DNA of 64,000 bases from Hymenobacter actinosclerus (GTDB lineage Bacteria > Bacteroidota > Bacteroidia > Cytophagales > Hymenobacteraceae). A program made the position numbers and the translations under genes. Each line of letters starts with the position of its first letter. The first letter of the stretch is position 1. The DNA lies in contig NZ_FOHS01000001.1 of NCBI RefSeq assembly GCF_900111515.1, forward strand, positions 627,419 to 691,418. Direction: 5' to 3'. Shown here piece after piece: positions 24,526-33,819 of this stretch. The notes beneath the pieces were generated by a model. The model did not search any database, was not told the DNA's origin, and saw nothing but the letters and a program-made list of their open reading frames with translations.

Positions 24526-27054
24526 ATGAAGATATCCTACGACTGGCTCCGCACGCTTATTCCAACCGATAAACCCGCTGCTGAAATCGGGGCCCTGCTC
24601 ACCGGCTCGGGGCTGGAGGTGGAGAGCATTGAAGAGCTGGAAAGCGTGCCCGGCGGCCTGCGCGGCCTCGTGCTGGGCACCGTGCTCACCCGCGAAAAAC
24701 ACCCCGACGCCGACAAGCTCAGCCTGACCACCGTGGATGTGGGCGACGCCACTCCGCGCCAGATTGTGTGCGGCGCGCCCAACGTGGCCGCCGGCCAGCG
24801 CGTGGTGGTGGCCCTCGAAGGCGCCATGCTGTACCCCACGGGCGGCGAGCCGTTCAAAATCAAGAAGTCAAAAATCCGGGGCGCGGCCTCCGAGGGCATG
24901 ATTTGCGCCGAGGACGAAATCGGCCTGGGCCAGTCGCATGCCGGTATTATGGTGCTCGACACCGACCTGCCCAACGGTACGCCCGCCGCCGATTACTTCG
25001 GCCTGGGCTCCGACGCGGTGTTCGAAATCGGCCTGACGCCCAACCGGGCCGACGCGGCCTCGCACTACGGCGTGGCCCGCGAGCTGCGCGCGTTGCTGCG
25101 CCAGCCCTGCCATCTGCCCGACGTGAGCGGCTTCCGGGCCCCGGCTGAGGCGACCGTCAATGTAAAGGTTACCCTGGAAGACCCGGCCGCCGCCCCGCGC
25201 TACGCCGGCCTGCTGCTGGAAAACGTGCGGGTAGCACCGTCGCCCGAGTGGCTGCAACGCCGCCTGCGCAGCATCGGCCTGGCGCCGATTAACAACGTGG
25301 TCGATGTCACCAACTTCGTGCTCCACGAGCTGGGCCAGCCCCTGCACGCCTTCGACGCCGACCAGCTGGCCGGCCACCACATTCGCGTGAAGCGGGCTGA
25401 GATAGGGGAGAAGTTCATCACCCTCGACGGCGTGGAGCGCACTTTACGCGCTGATGATTTGGTTATTGCCGACGGCAGCGGCCAGCCGCTGGCCCTGGCC
25501 GGCGTGTTCGGCGGGCAGACCTCGGGCGTGAGCGACCAGACGACCCGCGTGTTTCTGGAAAGCGCCTACTTCGCGCCGGCCGTGGTGCGCAAAACCGCCC
25601 AAACCCACCAACTCAAAACCGACGCCTCGTTCCGCTTCGAGCGCGGCACCGACCCTAATATGGTGCCGCTGGCTCTCAAGCGCGCCGCCCTGCTGCTCCA
25701 GGAAGTAGCCGGTGCCACCGTGGCCGCGCCGGTCGTGGATGAGTACCCGGAGCCCATCGAGCCCACCCTGGTGCGCCTGCGCCTGTCTCGCGTTGAGAAG
25801 CTCGTGGGCCAGTTCATCGAGCCCGCCCGCATCCGCCAGATTCTGACCGACCTGGACATCCTCATCACGGAGGAAATAATGAATTCTGAATCAGGGATTT
25901 TGAATTCCGAGGAGACGACCCAACCAGCCGAAGAGGGCGCCAACTCAGTAATTCAAAATTCAGAATCCCTAATTCAGAATTCAGCACCCACGGAGTGGGT
26001 GCTGGCCGTGCCGCCGCACAAGGTGGACGTGACGCGCGAGGCCGACGTGATTGAGGAGATTCTGCGGATTTATGGCTACAACAATGTGGCGCTGCGGCCC
26101 CATAACTCGGCCTCGTTCCTGGCCCGGTTCCCGAATCCCGACCCCGAAATCATCCGCCAGAACGTGGCCCGACTGCTGAGCGGGCAGGGCTTTTCGGAAA
26201 TCATCACCAACTCCATCACCAACTCGCGCTACTTCGAAACCGAGGATGCGCCCGATGCCGGGCTGGTGCACCTGCTTAACTTCAACAGCGCCGAGCTGAA
26301 CGTGCTGCGGCCCAGCCTGCTGCCCAGCGGCCTGGAGGTGGTGCGCCACAACGTGAACCGCCGCCAGCGCGATTTGAAGCTCTACGAGTTCGGCAAAACC
26401 TACCGCCAGCTGCCCGGCGGCGGCCACGAGGAGCAGAACCAGCTCGTCATCTACCTCACCGGCAACACGGCGGCCGAAACCTGGCAGCAGAAATCGGCCA
26501 AAAGCTCGTTCCACCAGCTGGCCGGGGCCGTGCAGCAGGTGCTGGCCGCGCTGGGCTTCCCCGAGCCCGCCAGTCGGCCCGTCGAGCACCCCTACCTGGC
26601 CGGCGGCCTTACGCTGCTGGCCCAGAATCAGCCGGTGGCCCGGCTCGGCGCCGTGTCTGCGGCCGTGCTCAAGCGCCTCGACGTCAGCCAGCCCGTGTGG
26701 TTTGCCGAGCTGGACTGGGACGGCCTCATGCGCAAGTACAAAAGCCGCCTCGTAGCCCAGGAGCTGCCCAAGTTCCCGGAGGTACGCCGTGACCTGAGCC
26801 TGGTAGTCGACCGCACTGTAACCTTCGACCAGCTCCGGCAGATTGCCCGCCGCGCCGAGAAGAAGCTGCTGCGCCAGGTAAACGTGTTCGACGTGTACGA
26901 GGGCGACAACCTGGGAGCCGGCAAGAAGTCGTACTCCGTCAGCTTCCTGCTCCAGGATGCCACCCAGACGCTCACCGACCAGGCCATCGACCAGGTGATG
27001 AACCGCCTGATTCAGCAGTTCGAGCAGCAGGCCGGCGCGGTAATTAGGCGGTAA
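24526..27054 (+). CDS. pheT: Phenylalanine-tRNA ligase, beta subunit
   Basis: 842 aa, about 35-40 longer than usual. It pairs with PheS (not in this window) to charge tRNA-Phe. Domains: tRNA-binding fold about 40-150 (GTVLTREKHPDADKLSLTTV); B3/B4 editing about 210-400 (INNVVDVTNFVLHELGQPLH); B5 about 405-530; catalytic-like core about 535-740; FDX-ACB about 750-840 (LPKFPEVRRDLSLVVD). Residues about 449-490, in B5, are encoded by an in-frame palindromic word repeat (25881-25982) giving low-complexity NSESGILNSE...IQNSESLIQNS. The frame is kept across it, so the enzyme is presumably active. Confidence 0.96.
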   Translation: MKISYDWLRTLIPTDKPAAEIGALLTGSGLEVESIEELESVPGGLRGLVLGTVLTREKHPDADKLSLTTVDVGDATPRQIVCGAPNVAAGQRVVVALEGAMLYPTGGEPFKIKKSKIRGAASEGMICAEDEIGLGQSHAGIMVLDTDLPNGTPAADYFGLGSDAVFEIGLTPNRADAASHYGVARELRALLRQPCHLPDVSGFRAPAEATVNVKVTLEDPAAAPRYAGLLLENVRVAPSPEWLQRRLRSIGLAPINNVVDVTNFVLHELGQPLHAFDADQLAGHHIRVKRAEIGEKFITLDGVERTLRADDLVIADGSGQPLALAGVFGGQTSGVSDQTTRVFLESAYFAPAVVRKTAQTHQLKTDASFRFERGTDPNMVPLALKRAALLLQEVAGATVAAPVVDEYPEPIEPTLVRLRLSRVEKLVGQFIEPARIRQILTDLDILITEEIMNSESGILNSEETTQPAEEGANSVIQNSESLIQNSAPTEWVLAVPPHKVDVTREADVIEEILRIYGYNNVALRPHNSASFLARFPNPDPEIIRQNVARLLSGQGFSEIITNSITNSRYFETEDAPDAGLVHLLNFNSAELNVLRPSLLPSGLEVVRHNVNRRQRDLKLYEFGKTYRQLPGGGHEEQNQLVIYLTGNTAAETWQQKSAKSSFHQLAGAVQQVLAALGFPEPASRPVEHPYLAGGLTLLAQNQPVARLGAVSAAVLKRLDVSQPVWFAELDWDGLMRKYKSRLVAQELPKFPEVRRDLSLVVDRTVTFDQLRQIARRAEKKLLRQVNVFDVYEGDNLGAGKKSYSVSFLLQDATQTLTDQAIDQVMNRLIQQFEQQAGAVIRR
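25881..25982. repeat. Palindromic word repeat inserted in frame in pheT
   Basis: Left arm 25881-25907 (gaattctgaatcagggattt and on), right arm 25949-25982, which is its complement with a short extra word. The intervening 41 bp encode EETTQPAEEGANS. The words GAATTCTGAAT and AATTCAAAATTC match the type seen in intergenic repeats such as 20897-20930. Confidence 0.88.
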
Positions 27055-27056
27055 AC

Positions 27057-27172
27057 AGAACGTCATTCTGAGCATATGGCGAAGAATCTCGCGTGCTGAT
27101 GTTGCAGGGCTAACCTGCCGTTTGGATTACTTTGGCACGCGAGATTCTTCGCTTCGCTCAGAATGACGTTCT
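27057..27172. repeat. Hairpin repeat, CATTCTGAGC/GAAGAATCTCGCG type
   Basis: Left arm 27057-27096 begins agaacgtcattctgagca; right arm 27135-27172 is its complement with a few changes. It follows the pheT stop directly. Confidence 0.88.
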
Positions 27173-27225
27173 TGCTAAATCACGTTCTTTACGAAAAACC
27201 AAAACCGCCCACCAAAAAACAAAAA

Positions 27226-27525
27226 ATGGCTTCCACCCAGCAGCTGGCCCAACTCGACCGCCTGGAGCGGCAGGTAACCACTTTAGTGGCTGCCTATCAG
27301 CAGTTGCGCGAAGAGCTGGCCGATGCCCAGACCACGGTGCAGCAGCTTCAGGCCGACGTGCGCGACCGGGAGCGGGCCATCAAGGATTTCCAGAATCAGG
27401 AGAATATCACTAAACTTGTCAATACCATAGCGACCGGGGAACCGGCCAATGTCAACGAGCTGAAACTTCGCCTGAACGAATACATCCGCGAAATAGATAA
27501 GTGCCTTGCCTATTTGAGGGAGTAA
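27226..27525 (+). CDS. Small coiled-coil protein upstream of zapA
   Basis: 99 aa from ATG 27226; the open frame to 27163 is within the repeat. It is almost entirely helical with heptads: LDRLERQVTTLVAAYQQLRE, then LQADVRDRERAIKDFQNQE, and ends with NELKLRLNEYIREIDKCLAY. A small coiled-coil gene between pheT and zapA is usual in Bacteroidota and may act with the cell-division ring, like ZapB, but that is inference. It sits 53 bp before zapA and is probably co-transcribed. Confidence 0.8.
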   Translation: MASTQQLAQLDRLERQVTTLVAAYQQLREELADAQTTVQQLQADVRDRERAIKDFQNQENITKLVNTIATGEPANVNELKLRLNEYIREIDKCLAYLRE

Positions 27526-27578
27526 ACCAACCCGAACCAATCCCCCAACTCTAACCCACCACCGCCAGCAGCCCGCTG

Positions 27579-27869
27579 ATGTCCGACCTTTCCATCAAAA
27601 TCCGAATTGCTGACCGGGATTACCCTATGAAGGTAAGCCCCCAGGATGAGGAGCGCCTGCGCCTTGCGGGCCGGCTGCTCGGTGAGCGGCTGAAGGAATT
27701 TCGGGAACAGTACGGCATTCAGGACAAACAGGACCTGCTGGCCATGATTGCCTTATCAACCATGGCTGACCGCTTGAAGGTGAGCACGGAAAAGGATGGG
27801 ACCGATGCGGCCCTGACCGAGCGCCTGGCGCGTTTGGACGAGCTGCTGTCGGGGACGGTGTTGGTCTGA
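27579..27869 (+). CDS. zapA: Cell division protein ZapA
   Basis: 96 aa, the usual ZapA length. The N-terminal part (MSDLSIKIRIADRDYPMKVS) forms the beta-alpha head and EERLRLAGRLLGERLKEFRE begins the long helix. IQDKQDLLAMIALSTMADRL is the conserved mid-helix block. ZapA is cytoplasmic, binds FtsZ and bundles its filaments at midcell. It follows the coiled-coil gene by 53 bp and precedes a structured intergenic region and rny. Confidence 0.9.
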   Translation: MSDLSIKIRIADRDYPMKVSPQDEERLRLAGRLLGERLKEFREQYGIQDKQDLLAMIALSTMADRLKVSTEKDGTDAALTERLARLDELLSGTVLV

Positions 27870-27871
27870 TT

Positions 27872-28062
27872 CTGTGGCCCCCTAGTGGGCACAGGGCCAA
27901 TTCGGCGCGAAGCAACAGCCCGGTGCGGGGCGGGGCAAACGGCCCGGCCACCGCACGGGCCTTTGGCGTTTCTACCGGGGGCTATGTAGTATGGAGTGAT
28001 TGATACTGTGTGGGGAGAGAAGGTTCTGTTGAATTATATAGACTGTCAGAACGTCCTCTCCC
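27872..28062 (+). ncRNA. Candidate structured RNA between zapA and rny (6S-like?)
   Basis: A closing stem can form between tgtggccccc (near 27875) and gggggctatg (near 27977). Inside lies GCCCGGTGCGG paired with CCGCACGGGC, leaving internal bubbles. A second long hairpin follows at 28012-28062 (GGGGAGAG..GGTTCTG / CAGAAC..CCTCTCCC). 6S RNA genes sit next to zapA in many bacteria, which motivates the guess. No sequence match was tested. Confidence 0.35.
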
Positions 28063-28122
28063 TATGCAGTACGAATTACTCACTACTGCTTACCAACTTC
28101 CCATTTCAATCCCCCTACAGTC

Positions 28123-29820
28123 ATGTCTGAAACGCTTTATATTGTTCTGGCAGCCGTGCTGGCCCTTGTGGTTGGCGTGGCGCTGGGACGCCTGTTGGCC
28201 GGCAAGGCCCGGCAGGACCACGAGGGTGACGCCCGCGCCAGGGGCCAGCAGCTGCTGGCCGACGCCGAGGCCGAAGCCACCCGCATCCGCGACGAGCGGA
28301 TTCAGCAGTCAAAAGATAAATTCCGCAACCTCAAGCAGGAATTCGAGCAGGAAAGCCGCCGCCAGAAACAGTCGCTCGATCAGGAACTGACCGAGCGCCG
28401 CGCCAGCGTAGTGGAGCAGGAGCAGAGCATTAAGCAGCTCGCCCAGGCCACCCAAAAGCAGCTCGACCAGGTGCAGCGCAAGGAAAAAGAGCTCGATGCC
28501 GCCAAGGAACGCCTCGAAACCCAGGCCCAGCAGCAGCGCGAGAAACTCGAACAGCAGGACGAAAAGCGCAAAGCCACCCTCGACGCCCAGCTGGCCAAGC
28601 TGGAAACCCGCGAGCAGGAAGTGGAAACCGAGCTGCGCGACATCCGCCAGCAGCTCACCGAGAAAATCAGCGCCATTACCACCCAGCTCGAAGCCATTTC
28701 GGGCCTCACGGCCGCCGAGGCCCGCGAGCAGCTGGTGGAAGGCCTCAAGAACGAAGCCCAGATTCAGGCCAGCTCCTACATCAAGGACGTAGTGGCCCAG
28801 AGCAAGCTTACGGCCACCAAGGACGCCAAGAAAATCGTGCTCGAAACCATTCAGCGCACCGCCGCCGAGCACGCCATCGAGAACTGCGTCAGCATTTTCA
28901 ACATTGAAAGTGATGATGTGAAGGGCAAGATTATCGGCCGTGAGGGCCGCAACATCCGGGCTTTGGAGGCCGCCACGGGCGTGGAAATTATCGTGGACGA
29001 CACGCCGGAGGCCATCATCATCTCGGGCTTCGACCCGGTGCGCCGCGAAGTGGCCCGCCTGAGTTTGCACCTGCTGGTGAAGGACGGCCGCATCCACCCG
29101 GCCCGCATCGAGGAAATTGTGGCCAAAACCCGCAAGAACATCGACGAGGAAATCGTGGAAATCGGCGAGAAAACCATCATCGACCTCGGCATCCACGGCC
29201 TGCACCCCGAGCTGATTAAGATGGTGGGCCGCATGCGCTTCCGCTCCAGCTACGGCCAGAACCTGCTGCAACATAGCCGCGAAGTAGCCAACCTCTGCGC
29301 CACCATGGCCGCCGAAATGGGCCTCAACGTGAAGCACGCCAAGCGCGCCGGCCTGCTCCACGATATCGGCAAGGTAAGCACCGAGGAGCCCGAACTGCCC
29401 CACGCCATTCTGGGCATGGAGATGGCCAAGAAGTACAAAGAACACCCCGACGTGGTCAACGCCATCGGCGCCCACCACGACGAAATGGAGATGACGGCCA
29501 TGATTTCGCCGCTCGTGCAGGCCTGCGACGCCATTTCGGGCTCGCGCCCCGGCGCCCGGCGCGAGATGATGGAGAGCTACATCAAGCGCCTCAAGCAGCT
29601 CGAAGAAACCGCCAACGGCTTCAAAGGGGTAAACCAGTGCTTTGCCATCCAGGCCGGCCGCGAACTGCGCGTGATGGTGGACGCCGAAAACGTAACCGAC
29701 GAGCGGGCCAGCGAGCTGAGCTACGAAATCTCCCAGAAAATCGAAAAAGAGATGCAGTACCCCGGCCAGATCAAAATCACGGTTATCCGCGAAATGCGCG
29801 CCGTGGCCTACGCCAAGTAA
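28123..29820 (+). CDS. rny: Ribonuclease Y
   Basis: 565 aa. An N-terminal membrane anchor ([18 protein letters not shown], about 5-22) is followed by a long coiled coil (about 40-200). The KH domain has [12 protein letters not shown] near 268. The HD domain has HSREVA and HDIGK, the metal ligands of the phosphodiesterase, then AHHDEMEM. RNase Y makes endonucleolytic cuts in mRNA and serves as a membrane-bound decay hub. The length is slightly above the usual 520 aa because of the coiled coil, which is rich in Gln/Glu/Lys/Arg. A terminator follows. Confidence 0.96.
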   Translation: MSETLYIVLAAVLALVVGVALGRLLAGKARQDHEGDARARGQQLLADAEAEATRIRDERIQQSKDKFRNLKQEFEQESRRQKQSLDQELTERRASVVEQEQSIKQLAQATQKQLDQVQRKEKELDAAKERLETQAQQQREKLEQQDEKRKATLDAQLAKLETREQEVETELRDIRQQLTEKISAITTQLEAISGLTAAEAREQLVEGLKNEAQIQASSYIKDVVAQSKLTATKDAKKIVLETIQRTAAEHAIENCVSIFNIESDDVKGKIIGREGRNIRALEAATGVEIIVDDTPEAIIISGFDPVRREVARLSLHLLVKDGRIHPARIEEIVAKTRKNIDEEIVEIGEKTIIDLGIHGLHPELIKMVGRMRFRSSYGQNLLQHSREVANLCATMAAEMGLNVKHAKRAGLLHDIGKVSTEEPELPHAILGMEMAKKYKEHPDVVNAIGAHHDEMEMTAMISPLVQACDAISGSRPGARREMMESYIKRLKQLEETANGFKGVNQCFAIQAGRELRVMVDAENVTDERASELSYEISQKIEKEMQYPGQIKITVIREMRAVAYAK

Positions 29821-29840
29821 GCAGATTCTTATTACCGATT

Positions 29841-29874
29841 AAGCCCGCTGGAAGCACTTCCGGCGGGCTTTTTT
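29841..29874 (+). terminator. rny terminator
   Basis: Stem AAGCCCGCTGGAAG / CTTCCGGCGGGCTT (one G-U type pair) and a T run. Confidence 0.88.
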
Positions 29875-29881
29875 CGTGAAG

Positions 29882-30568
29882 CTACTTGCAGCCCAACGCA
29901 CCTAGAGTTGTGGCCGATTTCTCATAAGCTGGCTCGATGGGTTGGTTGGTCAACAGCCGCTGGGCATCCTGCGTGGTAGTGGCGTAGGCTGCTGTTGCCT
30001 GCAAGGCAACCCGCACCAGCTTGCGCCATTCAGCGTAGGCGGCAGGATTTTTATCCACGTAGAGAGCCTTGGTGTAGGCCGCCGTTTGTTCGTAGTACCA
30101 AGCGCAGGCGCGGTTGGCTACTGGAACGTAGTAGATATAGACAGTGCCGTAGGCCTGCGTACTGTCCTGGAGCTGTTGCAACGACTGCCGGGCCTGCCGG
30201 GCCGCCAATTCGGCCAAATCGAAGATAATCCGGTGCTTAGCCAGTTCGACGGTGTCGGTGGTGAGTGTGGCCGATTGATCTTTGAGCCATAAAGCGGCGA
30301 AATAGGCCTTTTCCAGCATAGGGCCCCGGTCGCGCTTGCGGCGGGGTACATCGAGCACGGAACTGAGACTTACGCGGGAGTCAACCAACAAGCCGGCTTG
30401 CTTCTCAAGGCGCCGAAGCTGTTCCGAAGGAGCCGCCTGAAAATCGGTGGCCAGCACATTTTGGTTGGGCTGCCAGGCCTTGCGGGTCGCCGACTCGAAG
30501 GGTAGACTTTGGGCCGTCAGCACATGGGCTGCCAATAGGAAAACGACGAGCAGTAGGGGTAGGCGCAT
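29882..30568 (-). CDS. Hypothetical secreted protein
   Basis: 228 aa from ATG 30568, with a signal peptide MRLPLLLVVFLLAAHVLTAQ. The mature part is mostly helical, with VDSRVSLSSVLDVPRRKRDR, AELAARQARQSLQQLQDS and a short YGTVYIYYVPVANRA stretch. No enzyme or binding motif is visible. The promoter overlaps a 15-bp inverted repeat (30581-30623), suggesting regulation. I do not recognise the family. Confidence 0.75.
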   Translation of the reverse strand: MRLPLLLVVFLLAAHVLTAQSLPFESATRKAWQPNQNVLATDFQAAPSEQLRRLEKQAGLLVDSRVSLSSVLDVPRRKRDRGPMLEKAYFAALWLKDQSATLTTDTVELAKHRIIFDLAELAARQARQSLQQLQDSTQAYGTVYIYYVPVANRACAWYYEQTAAYTKALYVDKNPAAYAEWRKLVRVALQATAAYATTTQDAQRLLTNQPIEPAYEKSATTLGALGCK

Positions 30569-30580
30569 CGCACGGGAGGT

Positions 30581-30623
30581 ATGGAATAGTAGCTTGTTGA
30601 TGCAAACAAAGCTACTATTCCAT
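30581..30623. promoter_or_regulatory. Inverted repeat overlapping the promoter of 29882-30568
   Basis: Perfect 15-bp arms ATGGAATAGTAGCTT (30581-30595) and complement (30609-30623), spacer 13 nt. An exact -7 box TAGCTTTG lies on the minus strand at 30607-30614, within the right arm. It could be an operator or a leader hairpin. Confidence 0.55.
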
Positions 30624-30646
30624 AAATCACTAGCGCTCAATAGTGG

Positions 30647-31342
30647 CTATTCCTGCCCATTTACCTCCGGCAGCGTGATTTCGCCCTCGAACTCGCCCGA
30701 GTCGGCCAAATCGTGCAGCCAGTATTCCGACGAAATCAGGCGCACGGCGAAGGTGCCGGGCGCACCGGTGGGCGTGGCGGTCAGCTCCCACAGGATGTTG
30801 TCGGCGGCCTCGAAAGGGGTGGGGTCGGTTAGCTCGGTGCCGTAGAGGCGCTTGATGAGGGAGCGGTCGGAGAGGGCCGGAGCCAGCGCCCGGAGCACGA
30901 GGCCGGCCGTGAGCTGCTCGGGGGCCTCGGGGCCGGTGAGCTGGATGGTAGCCTCCGCCAGCACGGCCTGGCCATTAGGAAACTTGCCGTTGTAGGCCAG
31001 GCGCAGGAGCTGGTTGGCATCGAACAAATGGCGGTGCAGGCCGATTTCGGGGTATTCCTCGAAAATCTTATCGTTCTGCATGTCGTGCGAAATCTGGTCG
31101 ATCTGGCCGTCGTTCAGGTCGTCGCCGAGGCGGTAGCTGAGCAGTACGGTGGCCGCTTCGGCCGGGTCGAGGTCGGCCAGGGCCATCAGGGTCATTTCGC
31201 GGGTTTCGGCCTCCGAGATGGTGTCGCCGTCGGTGAAGCCGGCCGCGCTCATGATGGAGCGGTAGTCGGTGAGCTGCCAGGTGCCGGGAATTTCACTCAG
31301 CGTTTCTTTGGTCGTAATGGTGGTTTTGCAGGCAATGGTCAT
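30647..31342 (-). CDS. Hypothetical cytoplasmic protein
   Basis: 231 aa from ATG 31342. No signal peptide or membrane segment. Motifs seen are only descriptive: acidic helices (DGDTISEAETREMTLMALAD, DLDPAEAATVLLSYRLGDDL), an IFEEYPEIGLHRHLFDANQ block and a beta-rich end (NILWELTATPTGAPGTFAVR, SSEYWLHDLADSGEFEGEI). The conserved-looking blocks suggest a real folded protein, but I cannot name a family. It is separated from the oxidoreductase gene upstream by about 90 bp on the same strand and may share its transcript. Confidence 0.75.
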   Translation of the reverse strand: MTIACKTTITTKETLSEIPGTWQLTDYRSIMSAAGFTDGDTISEAETREMTLMALADLDPAEAATVLLSYRLGDDLNDGQIDQISHDMQNDKIFEEYPEIGLHRHLFDANQLLRLAYNGKFPNGQAVLAEATIQLTGPEAPEQLTAGLVLRALAPALSDRSLIKRLYGTELTDPTPFEAADNILWELTATPTGAPGTFAVRLISSEYWLHDLADSGEFEGEITLPEVNGQE

Positions 31343-31433
31343 AAGCGGCAGATTCAAAAAAAAGTAGGAGCGGCGCCGCCTGTGCTTACAGGCCGGGCCG
31401 CCCGGTGGATGGTAAACGCGGCTACGCGGCAGG

Positions 31434-32834
31434 TCAGCCCCGCTTCAGCCGCTGGAAAGCGTTGTTGAGCACTTCGGCCCAGGTGGGGTGGGCAATAACG
31501 AGGTTTTCGAGCTGCTGGTAGCGCAGCCCGCCGGCCATGGCCAGCTGGAACATGGTCATGATTTCGCCACCCTGCTCGCAGAGTACGGCCGCGCCCAGCA
31601 GTCGGTCGTCGTCGCCCACCAGCACTTCCACGAAACCCGCGGTCTGGCCCGTTTCCACAGCCCGGCCAATGGAGCCGGCCGGCAGCCGGCTCACCCGGAA
31701 AGGCACCTTCTGCTCGCGGGCCTGGGTTTTAGAAAGCCCGATGCGGCCCAGCTGGGGCTCGGTGAACACCACGTAGGGCACCGGCCGGTCGTGGTAGTCG
31801 CGGGCGCGGCCGTGTAGCAGCTGGTCGCGCACGATGCGGTAGTCGTCGTAGGCAATGTGGGTGAACTGGGGGCCGCCCTTTACGTCGCCGAGCGCGTACA
31901 CGCCTTTGGCCGGCGTGCGCAGGTCGTTGTCCACCACAATGTAGCCGTCTTCGTCGGTGGGGATGCCGGCCAGCTCCAGGCCCATGTCCAGGGTGTTGGG
32001 CACCCGGCCGGTGGCTACCAGCAGGTGCGAGCCCCGAAGGCGCCGCTCGCCGCCGGGCGTGTCGGCCGTGAGCGTGAGCACGCCTTCGGCGTTGCGCGAC
32101 ACGTGCCGGACCTCGGCTTCGAGAACCAGCTCGATGCCCTCGGCTGCCAGCAGCTCCTGTAGTGGCCGGCTCACGTCGGGGTCTTCGCGGTCCATGAGCG
32201 TGGCCGACGTTTCGATGATGGTCACGCGCGCGCCCAGCCGGCGGAACATCTGCCCAAACTCGACGCCAATGTAGCTGCCACCCAGAATGAGCAGGTGCTC
32301 GGGCAGCTCCGTCAGGCCCAGCAGCAGGGTGTCGTTGGTGAGGTAGCCGGCCAGCTCCAGACCTGGAATGAGGGGTACGGCGGCGTGGGTGCCGGTGTTG
32401 ATGAAGATGAGCGGCGCGGTTAGCTGTTCCTGTCCGCCTTGCTCATTCAGGTCGACGTGCAGCGTGTTGGGGGCCGTGAAGCGGGCGCGGCCCCGCACCA
32501 GCCGGATGTTGGGGTGCTCAGTGGTCAGGCTGTGCTCGATACCGTCGCGCGAATTCTGGGTCAGGCGGTCTTTGCGGGCCACCACGGCCGCAAAATCCAC
32601 AGTAGGGGCCGAGGCGTTGATGCCCAGCTCGCCGGCCGTACGTACCAGGTGGGCGCGCTGGGCCGAGGCCAGCAGCATTTTGGTAGGCGCGCAGCCGTAG
32701 TTGACGCAGGAGCCGCCCAGGTGGGCGCTTTCGATAAGCGCGACGCGGCGGCCGGCCTCGGCCAGCGCGTAGGCCAGCGGGTTGCCAGCCTGACCGGAGC
32801 CGATGATAAGAGCGTCGTAGGGGGTAGCAGACAT
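31434..32834 (-). CDS. FAD-dependent pyridine nucleotide-disulfide oxidoreductase
   Basis: 466 aa. The FAD-binding GSGQAG is at 12-17 and the redox pair C43/C48 in GGSCVNYGCAPTK. A second Rossmann motif GGSYIGVEFG binds NAD(P)H. The FAD site ends with YALGDVKGG. The C-terminal AHPTWAE gives the His-Glu pair of the partner active site. This pattern fits group I disulfide reductases near mercuric reductase and dihydrolipoamide dehydrogenase. There is no extra N-terminal metal-binding domain and no C-terminal CC pair, so mercury reduction is unlikely. The physiological substrate is unknown. Confidence 0.92.
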   Translation of the reverse strand: MSATPYDALIIGSGQAGNPLAYALAEAGRRVALIESAHLGGSCVNYGCAPTKMLLASAQRAHLVRTAGELGINASAPTVDFAAVVARKDRLTQNSRDGIEHSLTTEHPNIRLVRGRARFTAPNTLHVDLNEQGGQEQLTAPLIFINTGTHAAVPLIPGLELAGYLTNDTLLLGLTELPEHLLILGGSYIGVEFGQMFRRLGARVTIIETSATLMDREDPDVSRPLQELLAAEGIELVLEAEVRHVSRNAEGVLTLTADTPGGERRLRGSHLLVATGRVPNTLDMGLELAGIPTDEDGYIVVDNDLRTPAKGVYALGDVKGGPQFTHIAYDDYRIVRDQLLHGRARDYHDRPVPYVVFTEPQLGRIGLSKTQAREQKVPFRVSRLPAGSIGRAVETGQTAGFVEVLVGDDDRLLGAAVLCEQGGEIMTMFQLAMAGGLRYQQLENLVIAHPTWAEVLNNAFQRLKRG

Positions 32835-33081
32835 GTATCGTTAAACTATTGGCGGTCAGGAGTTAGCTGATTGGGAGGGTAGATAGTAGGGAGGATGCTG
32901 GTTGTTGGGTGAGCGGAGTCCGGACGTATCCTTTCTACTGTACGTAGCCGCCGAGCTTGCGGCCGGACAACGAAGCGCAGGGGGCTGCGTTAGGCTGGCA
33001 GCCGGCCTCCGGCTCCGGCCCCGCTGCCCGTACTTTGGCACGACCTTTCTATCTTCCCGCATCGGCTTTACTTCCCGGTTC

Positions 33082-33819
33082 ATGCTTTTTCAATTTCGCG
33101 CGGTTTTCCTCCTGCCCTTGCTGCTACTGTTGCTACCGGGCTGCGCGTCGCTCTACTTTCCGCCGCCGCCCCAGGTGCCGCTGCTCACCCAGAAGGGCGA
33201 GTGGAGCGCCGGCGTACACACCAACGCGAGCCAGAATACGGCTGTGCAGGGCGCCTACGCTATTTCCGACCATCTGGGCGTGATGGGCTCGGCCTCGTTT
33301 CTGCATACCAACAAGAAAAAGGAAGCCGTCGACCACGACTTCGCCGAACTGGGCCTGGGCTACTTCACCCGCCTGCCCGATAAGCGGGTGCTGGAAATTT
33401 ATGGCGGCTACGGCGGCGGCCGCACCAAGCGCGTGGAGCGCAACCCCACCGAGGGCATCACGCGCACCCTGGAGGCGGGCCTGAACAAATACTTTGTGCA
33501 GGTTAATTACACGAGCAAGGAGAAGAAAAGCTACTACCTGCTGGGCCGCGACTGGCCCCTGACCTATGGCACGGCCATGCGCGCCAGCTACGTCACGCTC
33601 ACCGATTTCCGCCTCAACGGCCAGCCCGCCTTCAACGAAGACAACATCCTGTTCGAACCCATCACCTACGCCCGCGTCAAGCTCATCGGCCCGCTCGACG
33701 GCCAGTTTATCAGCGGCTACAACTTCGGGCTCAAGCACCGTAAGTTCCTCAAAGCCGCCAACTCGGTGTTTCAAATTGGTATTGTGGTGAACCTGGGCGG
33801 GCAGAGTGGGGAGAAGTAG
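33082..33819 (+). CDS. Predicted lipoprotein, paralogue A
   Basis: 245 aa from ATG 33082. Signal peptide ends in the lipobox LLPGC. The mature start SLYFPPPPQVPLLTQKGEWS resembles that of the next gene. The rest is rich in aromatic, alternating beta strands (KEAVDHDFAELGLGYFTRLP, EIYGGYGGGRTKR), like an eight-strand outer-membrane barrel, ending QIGIVVNLGG. A TACTTTGG promoter-like site lies about 50 bp upstream. It is divergent from the oxidoreductase gene across 247 bp in which I see nothing else. Function unknown. Confidence 0.82.
   Translation: MLFQFRAVFLLPLLLLLLPGCASLYFPPPPQVPLLTQKGEWSAGVHTNASQNTAVQGAYAISDHLGVMGSASFLHTNKKKEAVDHDFAELGLGYFTRLPDKRVLEIYGGYGGGRTKRVERNPTEGITRTLEAGLNKYFVQVNYTSKEKKSYYLLGRDWPLTYGTAMRASYVTLTDFRLNGQPAFNEDNILFEPITYARVKLIGPLDGQFISGYNFGLKHRKFLKAANSVFQIGIVVNLGGQSGEK

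Noticed and set aside
31434..32834. Mercuric reductase
   Set aside because: It lacks the N-terminal heavy-metal domain and the C-terminal cysteine pair, and no mer genes are near.
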